Under the pieces are notes generated by a model. The model had not been told where the DNA came from. It ran no database searches and was given only the letters and a program-made list of their open reading frames with translations. A stretch of DNA of 10,002 nucleotides from positions 1 through 10,002 of the forward strand of contig JAITPL010000213.1 of the NCBI GenBank assembly GCA_031289445.1. Direction: 5' to 3'. The stretch comes from Tannerella sp. GTDB taxonomy: Bacteria > Bacteroidota > Bacteroidia > Bacteroidales > Tannerellaceae. Made by a program: the position numbers and the translations under genes. Numbering within the stretch: the first letter of the stretch is position 1; each line of letters opens with the position of its first letter. Below, piece by piece: positions 1-6,351 of the stretch.

Positions 1-175
1 TATACGCCGCCGCACGCTTTCCGTCGGAAGAGCCGGCTTTACGCCCCTTGAGCGAATCGTCGGCGAGGGTATATACATGCTTTTCAAGCCTTTCTTTCAA
101 TGTCGTTTGCGCATTTACATACGAAAACGACAAAACTGCGATTGATACAATCAATAAACGATTTTTCTTTACCAT
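1..175 (-). CDS. M28-family secreted peptidase, N-terminal fragment
   Basis: Fifty-eight codons are readable from the ATG at 175 before the gene leaves the window. The first 23 or so residues are a signal peptide: positive start MVKKNR, hydrophobic core LLIVSIAVLSFSYV, then NAQ as a likely cleavage site. The mature start contains LADDSLKGRKAGSSDGKRAA (residues 37-56). This matches the conserved opening of Bacteroidota zinc aminopeptidases of family M28 (pattern L..D.LKGR.aG..G...AA.Y), which trim N-terminal residues from peptides outside the cytoplasm. The zinc ligands lie beyond the edge and cannot be checked. The start is supported by the signal peptide and by a promoter about 20 bp upstream. 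Family assignment rests on one short motif, so it is likely but not certain. Confidence 0.7.
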   Translation of the reverse strand, partial: MVKKNRLLIVSIAVLSFSYVNAQTTLKERLEKHVYTLADDSLKGRKAGSSDGKRAAAY

Positions 176-195
176 ATTTATCTATTTTTTTTCGG

Positions 196-224
196 CAAAG
201 GTAATCATATTTCTGAGAATGCAA
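196..224 (-). promoter_or_regulatory. Bacteroidota-type promoter for the M28-like gene
   Basis: Read on the minus strand, TACCTTTG (196-203) matches the -7 consensus TAnnTTTG exactly. A TTG at 222-224 lies 18 bp upstream as the -33 element. A second TTG at 226-228 gives a 22-bp spacer. Transcription would begin near 190, leaving an A-rich leader of about 15 nt before the ATG at 175. Confidence 0.7.
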
Positions 225-263
225 TCAAAACAGCTCGTTTTTCGGCAAATTTGAGGACGGCGA

Positions 264-296
264 GGAGAACGTCCCTACAGGCAACCTGCGTTCTCC
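264..296. repeat. Small two-tier inverted repeat (hairpin)
   Basis: GGAGAACG (264-271) is the exact reverse complement of CGTTCTCC (289-296). Nested inside, CAGG (278-281) pairs with CCTG (285-288) around a CAA loop, and TCCCTA (272-277) forms a one-sided bulge. No T-run follows on either strand, so it is not a standard intrinsic terminator. It may be a short dispersed repeat or a structured 5' element upstream of the M28-like promoter. Confidence 0.55.
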
Positions 297-321
297 CAAA
301 CATTTTCATGTACGAAGCACT

Positions 322-426
322 CTTCTATCTTCTATCTTCTACCCTCTACCTTCTATCCTCTACCTTCTACCTTCTACCTTCTACCTTCTACCCTCTACCC
401 TCTACCCTCTACCTTCTACCTTCTAC
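322..426. repeat. 7-bp minisatellite, 15 units of C(T/C)TCTA(C/T)
   Basis: Fifteen consecutive 7-bp units fill 105 bp without a slip in register. Variants are CTTCTAC (8 copies), CCTCTAC (5 including 343-349 and 357-363) and CTTCTAT (at 322, 329 and 350). The third-last group 392-412 is three CCTCTAC units in a row, which suggests unit-block duplication by slippage. The plus strand is almost pure pyrimidine apart from one A per unit. It lies in a gene-free region and is not followed by any gene it could obviously control. Confidence 0.93.
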
Positions 427-442
427 CTTTATAAAAACCTGC

Positions 443-624
443 CATCAATTTATTGACGATAGCAGATTGCGGACATTCTACCGCCATCAATTTATTGATG
501 GCGGTAGAATGTTAACAAGATACAACAAAAAGGTTATTGATGCCCGAAAATTTATGCAATATTGATGCATCAATAAATTGATGCCCGATTTTTTCGACAA
601 TTTTGCACCGTCAATTAATTGATG
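443..624. repeat. Array of palindromic 16-mers at 41-42 bp spacing
   Basis: Near-palindromic boxes related to CATCAATTTATTGATG start at 443 (…ATTGACG), 485 (perfect), 568 (CATCAATAAATTGATG) and 609 (CGTCAATTAATTGATG). A half-box TTATTGATG at 534-542 fits the same register as a fifth copy starting at 527. Start-to-start distances are 42, 42, 41 and 41 bp. Copies three to five share the extension ATTGATGCCC, and the third and fourth units match at about 29 of 41 positions by eye. This could be a decayed tandem repeat or an ordered set of binding sites for a dimeric DNA-binding protein. Confidence 0.75.
473..512. repeat. Perfect inverted repeat, 19-bp arms, 2-bp centre
   Basis: The arm 473-491 (ACATTCTACCGCCATCAAT) is the exact reverse complement of 494-512, separated only by TT. 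It is centred on the second box of the palindrome array and extends that box by 12 bp on each side. The short centre favours a DNA-level role (protein binding or cruciform), although an RNA hairpin is possible on either strand. No T-run follows it. Confidence 0.93.
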
Positions 625-726
625 CCCTCTTTATGCCGAACGGTTTATGTTAGAGACGTTGCATGGCGTAAGGCGTCACGTTCGAGAAAGCGTAAATTAC
701 ATTCGATAGTAAGTAATCGTTACATA

Positions 727-751
727 CGGTAGTAGTTGATGACTGCTACCG
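727..751 (-). terminator. Possible terminator hairpin after the acetyltransferase gene
   Basis: CGGTAGTAGT (727-736) pairs with ACTGCTACCG (742-751) over ten positions with one G-T pair and a 5-nt loop. It lies 26 bp beyond the acetyltransferase stop and could end the secA transcription unit. The downstream side on the minus strand is not T-rich, so intrinsic termination is not well supported. Confidence 0.35.
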
Positions 752-776
752 CATGAGTCATATTAACTGTTTGAGG

Positions 777-1286
777 TCAGGAATTATGAATTTGCATGAC
801 ATAGTCGTTCATATAGTAGTCGTTGCCGATGTAGTGATCGCGGGTATCAACGATGCTCATGCCGAGATGAAGGTAGAAATCGACGGCAGGATTGGCGCGG
901 TTGACATACAGTTCGATAGTGAAAGGCGCGTCGGGATGCAAGCAGCTACGGATATATTCAATACCTTGATTGAAGAGGTAACGGCCGAGACCTTGTCCGT
1001 GCAGGGTCGGCAGGACGTAAATCTTCTGGTAGATAAAGAGGTCGTCCGACTTGCGCTCTATAGACAGATAACCGGAGGGCGCGTCATCGACGTAGAGCAG
1101 CATGTAGTGATGCTGCTCTACTGTCATTTGACGATGCAGGCTCTCGACCGAGTACATCATCTCGAACATATAAATCAATTGCTCTTTCGAGAGGATTGAG
1201 CCATAAGCAGGCTCCCATATCCGGGACGCTATATCCCTAATCAGGGCGCAATCACCGGTATCGGCATGACGAACGAATAAGTTCAT
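777..1286 (-). CDS. GNAT-family N-acetyltransferase
   Basis: This encodes a 169-residue cytoplasmic protein of the GNAT fold, which moves an acetyl group from acetyl-CoA to an amine; the substrate cannot be predicted. The acetyl-CoA pyrophosphate loop is visible as HGQGLG (residues 96-101), following the strand IYVLPT. A second conserved block, NRANPAVDFYLHLGM (129-143), matches the late GNAT motif in which an aromatic residue and a Gly-Met or Gly-Phe turn close the site. The length is normal for a single-domain GNAT. The ATG at 1286 is chosen because the GNAT fold begins right after it; an upstream extension in the same frame would overlap the secA coding region by 186 bp. It begins one base after the secA stop (TAG-T-ATG), so it is probably translationally coupled to secA. 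Confidence 0.9.
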   Translation of the reverse strand: MNLFVRHADTGDCALIRDIASRIWEPAYGSILSKEQLIYMFEMMYSVESLHRQMTVEQHHYMLLYVDDAPSGYLSIERKSDDLFIYQKIYVLPTLHGQGLGRYLFNQGIEYIRSCLHPDAPFTIELYVNRANPAVDFYLHLGMSIVDTRDHYIGNDYYMNDYVMQIHNS

Positions 1287-1287
1287 A

Positions 1288-4200
1288 CTATAATCCGCGT
1301 CCGTGGCAGTTCTTGTATTTCTTGCCGCTACCGCAGGGGCAGGGATCATTGCGTCCGGCGCGCTTCTCGACACGCACAGGCTCTCGCGATACAGGTTGCT
1401 GCGGACCTGTCGGCGGACGCTGCGGATTGCCATCGCCATCACCTCTACGGCGGATAGCGTTTCCTGCGTCATCCTTCTGCGTACGGTAACGGCTTAGGTC
1501 GGTGCGTCGTTCGGGAGCAGCCTGACGGACGTTAACACGCTGCTCGGCTGCATCATCGCGCACAGGTATCTGTCCGCGCATCAGTATGGACACCGTCTTG
1601 CGATTCATCGACTCGACCATGGTCTTGAAAAGATTGTAGGATTCGAGTTTGTATATCAGCAGCGGGTCTTTGTTCTCATAGCTGGCGTTCTGCACCGAGT
1701 TGCGCAGTTCGTCCATCTCGCGAAGATGCTCTTTCCACGATTCGTCGATGATATGCAGGATTATGGATTTCTGGAAAGCCTTGGCTATGGCTTTCGATTC
1801 CGATTCGTAGGCCTCGCGCAGGTTGCACGATATATTGTACATGCGTTTGCCGTCGGTAACAGGGATAAGGATACTTTCGTACTGGGCGCCCTGATTTTCA
1901 AATACCTGCTTGATTATGGGATTGGCCGTCCGCGCCATACGGTCGGTGTGGCGTTTGAACAGTTCGAGCGCGGCATTGAAGACCTTATCGGCCAGCGCTT
2001 CAGCCTTGATGCCTCTAAATTCCTCGGCCAAGACAGGCGAATCAAGAGCTAAAGTACGCAGGAGTTCAATTTTGAACGCCTCGTAATCAAGACCCTCGTG
2101 TTGCTCTGCGATAGTCGTACAAGCGTCATAGAGCGTATTCACAATATCCAGCCCTATGCGTTCGCCCATCAGTGCGTGGCGGCGGCGCGTATAGACAACG
2201 TTACGCTGCGAGTTCATCACATCGTCGTATTCAAGCAGTCGCTTACGGATGCCAAAGTTGTTTTCCTCGACCTTTTTCTGGGCGCGTTCGACCGACTTGC
2301 TTAACATTCCAGCCTCAAGCACATCGCCCTCCTTGAAGCCCATGCGATCCATCAGACCGGCGATTTTTTCGGTTGCAAAGAGACGCATAAGGTCGTCTTC
2401 GAGCGAGACAAAGAAAACCGAAGAACCCGGGTCGCCCTGACGTCCCGAACGACCGCGCAACTGTCGGTCAACGCGGCGACTCTCATGGCGCTCGGTGCCG
2501 ATGATAGCAAGACCGCCGGCGGTGCGCACTTCTTCCGACAGTTTGATGTCGGTACCGCGACCTGCCATGTTGGTAGCTATCGTAACCATACTTTTCTGTC
2601 CGGCCTGCGCAACTATCTCTGCCTCTTTCTGGTGCAGCTTGGCATTAAGCACGTTATGAGTAATCTTGCGCATATTGAGCATACGGCTCAGCAGTTCGGA
2701 TATTTCTACCGAGGTAGTACCAACCAGCACCGGCCGTCCGGCTGCTATCAGTGCGCCGATCTCCTCAATAACAGCGTTATACTTCTCGCGTTTCGTCTTA
2801 TAGATACGGTCGTTCATATCCTTGCGGGCGATGGGTTTGTTAGTCGGAATGACCACCACATCAAGTTTGTAGATGTTCCATAACTCGCCTGCTTCAGTTT
2901 CAGCCGTACCGGTCATACCCGACAGTTTGTGGTACATGCGGAAATAGTTTTGCAGGGTGATGGTGGCGAAAGTCTGCGTTGCTGCTTCGACCTTGACGCG
3001 CTCCTTGGCTTCGATGGCCTGATGCAAACCGTCGGAATAGCGGCGTCCTTCCATGATACGGCCTGTCTGCTCGTCAACTATCTTTACTTGTCCGTCGATG
3101 ACCACGTATTCGTCGTCGCGTTCAAATAGAGAATATGCTTTAAGCAACTGATTGACCGTATGCACACGCTCGCTTTTAACGGAATAGTTCGTCAGCATCT
3201 CATCCTTTTTCGTCTGTTTTTCTTCGGGCGTAGTAGTCTCAATGTTATCTATTTGCGAAAGTTCGGAAGCGATGTCGGGAAGGATGAAGAATTGCGGGTC
3301 GTCGCTCTTGCCCGTCAACAGGTCTAAACCCTTGTCGGTAAGCTCGATGGTATTATGTTTCTCGTCGATAACATAATAGAGTGCATCGGTTGCGACGTGC
3401 ATCTGCCGGTTATTATCCTGCATGTAAAATTCTTCGGTCTTGAGCATGGTCGTTTTCACGCCCTGCTCGCTCAGATACTTGATGAGCGCTTTGTTCTTGG
3501 GCATTCCCTTGTATGAGCGGAACAGTGACAGAGCGCCTTCCTCGTGCGTCGTCTTGTCGTCGCTCTGCAACTTCTGCTTAGCCTCGGTCAAGAGTTTTGT
3601 ACACAGCGTTTTCTGGGCGCTAACTACCACTTCCACATTCGGACGGTATTCTTCGAACAACTGGTCTTCGCCTTTAGGAATAGGCCCTGAAATAATCAGC
3701 GGAGTACGCGCGTCATCAATAAGCACCGAGTCAACCTCATCTACTATGGAGTAGTTATGTTTGCGCTGCACGAGGTCTTTGGGACTGATAGCCATATTGT
3801 CGCGCAGATAGTCGAAACCGAACTCGTTGTTGGTGCCGAAGGTTATGTCGGCATTGTAAGCCTTGCGTCGCTCGTCGGAGTTGGGTTTGTATTTATCTAT
3901 ACAATCAACCGAGAGGCCGTGAAACATATAGATAGGCCCCATCCACTCGGAGTCGCGCTTCGAGAGATAATCGTTGACCGTAACCACATGTACTCCGTTG
4001 CCGGTAAGGGCATTAAGGAAGACCGGCAATGTAGCGACAAGGGTTTTGCCTTCGCCTGTCCCCATCTCCGCAATCTTGCCCTTATGCAGGACGACGCCAC
4101 CGAAGAGTTGCACGTCGTAATGCACCATATCCCACTTTATCTCTGTACCGCCGGCTATCCACCGGTTGTGATAGATAGCCTGATCGCCCTCGATATGCAC

Positions 4201-4632
4201 AAAATCGCGCGAGGCGGCGAGGTTGCGGTCGAAATCGTTAGCCGTAACCGCGATGGTCTCATTTTCCTGTAGCCTTCGCGCCGTATCCTTCACTATTGCA
4301 AAAGCTTCGGGCAGGGCTTCTTCGAGCGCCGTTTCAAGCTGCTCCATAATATTTTTCTCTATCTTGTCAACCTCCGACCATATCGATTCGCGCTCTTCGA
4401 GCGGCTTATCGTCAATACCTTCGCGGAGGGCTTCGATGTTTGCCTTTTCCTCGGCTACCGAATCTTGAATGCGGCGGCGTATCTCGGCTGAGCGGGCACG
4501 CAACTCGTCGTGCGAGAGCGCCTTGATAGAAGGATAGACAGCTTTGATTCTATCCACGTAAGGCGTTGTCTCCTTTAAGTCGCGCGTTGACTTGTTGCCG
4601 AATAATTTTGTAAGTATATCATTTATTGTCAT
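1288..4632 (-). CDS. secA: Preprotein translocase ATPase SecA
   Basis: SecA is the ATP-driven motor that pushes unfolded preproteins through the SecYEG channel. The 1114-residue product has Walker A MGTGEGKT (190-197), the DEAD-like Walker B VDEVDS (297-302), GRGTDIKL (691-698) and the helicase motif VI region [15 protein letters not shown] (723-737). The two-helix-finger region includes [15 protein letters not shown] (966-980). A flexible Arg/Pro/Gln-rich linker (about 1022-1092) leads to a complete zinc-binding SEC-C tail with C1098, C1100, C1109 and H1110. The protein is about 200 residues longer than E. coli SecA. The extra length falls in an N-terminal acidic helical stretch (about 60-105) and in the preprotein-crosslinking domain (about 325-410), as is usual in Bacteroidota. 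I see no clear TAnnTTTG box in the 68-bp gap upstream, so it is probably transcribed from the upstream genes. Confidence 0.99.
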   Translation of the reverse strand: MTINDILTKLFGNKSTRDLKETTPYVDRIKAVYPSIKALSHDELRARSAEIRRRIQDSVAEEKANIEALREGIDDKPLEERESIWSEVDKIEKNIMEQLETALEEALPEAFAIVKDTARRLQENETIAVTANDFDRNLAASRDFVHIEGDQAIYHNRWIAGGTEIKWDMVHYDVQLFGGVVLHKGKIAEMGTGEGKTLVATLPVFLNALTGNGVHVVTVNDYLSKRDSEWMGPIYMFHGLSVDCIDKYKPNSDERRKAYNADITFGTNNEFGFDYLRDNMAISPKDLVQRKHNYSIVDEVDSVLIDDARTPLIISGPIPKGEDQLFEEYRPNVEVVVSAQKTLCTKLLTEAKQKLQSDDKTTHEEGALSLFRSYKGMPKNKALIKYLSEQGVKTTMLKTEEFYMQDNNRQMHVATDALYYVIDEKHNTIELTDKGLDLLTGKSDDPQFFILPDIASELSQIDNIETTTPEEKQTKKDEMLTNYSVKSERVHTVNQLLKAYSLFERDDEYVVIDGQVKIVDEQTGRIMEGRRYSDGLHQAIEAKERVKVEAATQTFATITLQNYFRMYHKLSGMTGTAETEAGELWNIYKLDVVVIPTNKPIARKDMNDRIYKTKREKYNAVIEEIGALIAAGRPVLVGTTSVEISELLSRMLNMRKITHNVLNAKLHQKEAEIVAQAGQKSMVTIATNMAGRGTDIKLSEEVRTAGGLAIIGTERHESRRVDRQLRGRSGRQGDPGSSVFFVSLEDDLMRLFATEKIAGLMDRMGFKEGDVLEAGMLSKSVERAQKKVEENNFGIRKRLLEYDDVMNSQRNVVYTRRRHALMGERIGLDIVNTLYDACTTIAEQHEGLDYEAFKIELLRTLALDSPVLAEEFRGIKAEALADKVFNAALELFKRHTDRMARTANPIIKQVFENQGAQYESILIPVTDGKRMYNISCNLREAYESESKAIAKAFQKSIILHIIDESWKEHLREMDELRNSVQNASYENKDPLLIYKLESYNLFKTMVESMNRKTVSILMRGQIPVRDDAAEQRVNVRQAAPERRTDLSRYRTQKDDAGNAIRRRGDGDGNPQRPPTGPQQPVSREPVRVEKRAGRNDPCPCGSGKKYKNCHGRGL

Positions 4633-4672
4633 AACATTTGAATTTTTGAATTAATATAAAAGATTGTAATTA

Positions 4673-4714
4673 TCAATTGTCAATTGTCAATTATCAATTG
4701 TCAATTGTCAATTG
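4673..4714. repeat. 7-bp tandem array (TCAATTG)6
   Basis: Six units in perfect register run from 4673 to 4714; five are TCAATTG and the third (4687-4693) is TCAATTA. A decayed unit may precede them at 4666-4672. On the minus strand the array encodes the last residues and the TGA stop (4701-4703) of the phosphatase-like gene, then continues into the gap before secA. Unit-number changes would alter the C-terminus of the upstream protein by a few residues and the distance to secA. Confidence 0.93.
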
Positions 4715-6284
4715 AAAGTGGCAGGTCGCTGCAGGCGTTGGGAGCGCGGATACGCAGGGCGTTAGTCACGGTGGGCGCTATCTGGGTGGCATAAGCCGAA
4801 CGTTCGATGCGCACCGGTTTTAAGCCGTTGCCATAAATTATCAGCGGCGTGATAACAGCATTGTTGCGTTTGATGCTTGTCTTTTTCGAGGTAACATCGT
4901 CGCTTTCAATGCCCCATCCGGGCTGCAGTTCAATTATAAGGTCGCCGCGTCCGATATGATATGTGCCATAGCGCAGGTTTGCCGAGCCTTCGTTCCATTC
5001 GCCCGCCCGCAGCGTCATATCGGTGATGACCTGATGCACGCCGCTAAAATCCGACAGGAAATCCGCCGCCTTTTTCTGTATCTCGGCAAGGCTAATATTA
5101 TCTTCTTCAATTGTTTTGCGATTGAGAAATATCTGTTGATTATGATAGGCTCGCACCCAGTTTTTTTGTCCATAGACTGCACGCAGATAGATGTTGAGCA
5201 GCGCCGTGCATTGTTTGGGATGGAAAGTGCCTCCGGTAGCAGTCTCGCCCTCTTCAAGAACGTCATTATCGGTATAATAGCCTGTGCCTGTAAGCACTAC
5301 AAGCGTTTTCGAGAGACCTATCTTTTTATCTATTGCGTCAAGCAGTTCTTCGAGATTTTTATCGAGTGCGAAGTATGTATCCTGCACCTCGCGGGTATAA
5401 GTCTTGTCCTGCACTTCGAGGTAATTGCCGCCATAGAACGTTACCGACAGCATGTCGGGCGTAGGATGAGAGCCAATATTGCCGTCGTTGATAAACTGTA
5501 GCGCCAATCGGCTCACTTCGGCATTGACGAGCACCGAGGTCTTGAAGCGTTGATAGCATCCAAACTCCTTCTCGTCGTATTTATAGCGATAGGATTTCTT
5601 GTCGGCTATATACGGCAGGGCGTTGTAGTGGTCGTCCGGCATCATCGGCGTCCATGCGAGCGAAGGGAGGCGGGCAGAAAGCGATTCTGTTCCGCTGTTA
5701 AATATATCAACATATTTAGGTATGTTCTTATAGAAAGTCGTGGTAGCCCATTTGCCGTTGTAATCGTCTATCCAGAAGGCTCCGTCGGCCGTATGTCCTG
5801 CGGATATTATGGCGCTCTCGGCTTCCGGCGCTATGGAAAAAACAAGGCTGGCGCCTTTGGAGGCAAGTTTCAGTTCGTCGCCGACAGTAGAGCTAAGCAA
5901 GTTCTTGGGCGAGTAGTTCTGATGGGTATAGTTACCGAGATAATGCGCATCGTAGAGGCACGACTGTTCCTGCTCCCTTTCGAGGTCGTAGCGACGGCTT
6001 CCGGTAACGCTGTGATAGCAGGGATTGGAGCCGGTAAAGATAGTAGCGAATGCGCTGGCCTGGTCTATGTTCGAGAACTCAAACTGCACGTGCTTATATA
6101 CAACGCCCTCGTTCAACAGACGCTTGAAACCGCGCTCGCCAAACGAGTTCTTGAAGTATTCCAAATAATCGCCCCGCAGTTGGTCGATAGTGATACACAC
6201 GACCAATTTAGGCGCCTGATGCTGTTGTGCTTGCATGTTTGCAGCCACAAGCACAGCAATCAATGATGTTACAATTTTTCTCAT
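4701..6284 (-). CDS. Alkaline-phosphatase-superfamily protein, probably inactive (PafA-like)
   Basis: A 527-residue exported protein with signal peptide MRKIVTSLIAVLVAANMQAQ. Overall it follows the PafA/NPP family of phosphomonoesterases and phosphodiesterases: ITIDQLRGDYLEYF (31-44), the TG..P..H block (84-91), AGHTADGAFW (162-171), DTYFALDKNLEELL (302-315) and PLIIYG (480-485). Asp34, normally a metal ligand, is kept. By eye alignment most other catalytic residues are lost. The nucleophile loop reads SNIDQASAFA (71-80) rather than a Thr followed by P-G/N-H. The PafA Lys and Arg before AGH become Glu. The D-Y-V-G-H ligand pair becomes N287...V291, the D-H pair becomes T334-G335, and the last ligand His is Ile or Val at 477-478. 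The frame is intact, so it is likely a maintained pseudoenzyme. The start at 6284 is chosen for the signal peptide; it lies 67 bp after the DUF4105 stop. Confidence 0.85.
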   Translation of the reverse strand: MRKIVTSLIAVLVAANMQAQQHQAPKLVVCITIDQLRGDYLEYFKNSFGERGFKRLLNEGVVYKHVQFEFSNIDQASAFATIFTGSNPCYHSVTGSRRYDLEREQEQSCLYDAHYLGNYTHQNYSPKNLLSSTVGDELKLASKGASLVFSIAPEAESAIISAGHTADGAFWIDDYNGKWATTTFYKNIPKYVDIFNSGTESLSARLPSLAWTPMMPDDHYNALPYIADKKSYRYKYDEKEFGCYQRFKTSVLVNAEVSRLALQFINDGNIGSHPTPDMLSVTFYGGNYLEVQDKTYTREVQDTYFALDKNLEELLDAIDKKIGLSKTLVVLTGTGYYTDNDVLEEGETATGGTFHPKQCTALLNIYLRAVYGQKNWVRAYHNQQIFLNRKTIEEDNISLAEIQKKAADFLSDFSGVHQVITDMTLRAGEWNEGSANLRYGTYHIGRGDLIIELQPGWGIESDDVTSKKTSIKRNNAVITPLIIYGNGLKPVRIERSAYATQIAPTVTNALRIRAPNACSDLPLSIDN

Positions 6285-6301
6285 TCTATAATTATCTTCT
6301 C

Positions 6302-6346
6302 GCCCCCTCAAATCCCCCAAGTAGGGAAGCTAAGCGGGGCTTTTTT
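6302..6346. repeat. C/G-run element between DUF4105 and phosphatase-like genes
   Basis: Two runs of five C (6303-6307 and 6314-6318) are followed by GGG (6324-6326), GGGG (6336-6339) and six T (6341-6346) on the plus strand. Several alternative short stems are possible: CCCC with GGGG, or AAGC (6327-6330) with GCTT (6339-6342). On the minus strand, GCCCC (6340-6336) can pair with GGGGC (6306-6302) just upstream of the phosphatase-like start. It may affect expression of the downstream genes or may be a dispersed repeat. Confidence 0.4.
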
Positions 6347-6351
6347 CTAAC

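Larger units (their letters stand above)
176..776. other. 600-bp gene-free, repeat-rich intergenic region
   Basis: No credible gene was found between the start of the M28-like gene and the end of the acetyltransferase gene. The region holds, in order: a promoter, a compact hairpin (264-296), a 7-bp minisatellite (322-426), an array of palindromic 16-mers (443-624) and a hairpin near the acetyltransferase end (727-751). The stretch 625-726 has no recognised feature. It does contain GAGACGTTGCAT near 652-663, which resembles part of short inverted-repeat elements I recall from other Bacteroidales genomes; that comparison is from memory. Confidence 0.7.

Noticed and set aside
251..565. Plus-strand open frame with a repeating Tyr-Leu-Leu-Ser-Ser-Thr pattern
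   Set aside because: The peptide repeat is only the translated 7-bp minisatellite, and the frame runs on through the palindrome array; no start signal or family resemblance.
443..624. CRISPR array
   Set aside because: The boxes are only 16 bp, palindromic and degenerate, gaps are about 25 bp and partly similar to each other, and no cas gene is present.
753..1199. Plus-strand 148-codon open frame
   Set aside because: It lies entirely antisense to the acetyltransferase gene, whose GNAT motifs are clear.
1287..1472. N-terminal extension of the acetyltransferase
   Set aside because: The extra 62 residues are the secA C-terminus read in another frame and have no GNAT character.
4650..4690. E. 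coli-like TTGACA/TATATT promoter for secA
   Set aside because: The TTGACA strings come from the heptad array, the spacer would be 19 bp, and Bacteroidota promoters use a different consensus.
6285..6320. Upstream start for the phosphatase-like protein
   Set aside because: It would use TTG and place a charged 12-residue stretch before an excellent signal peptide.
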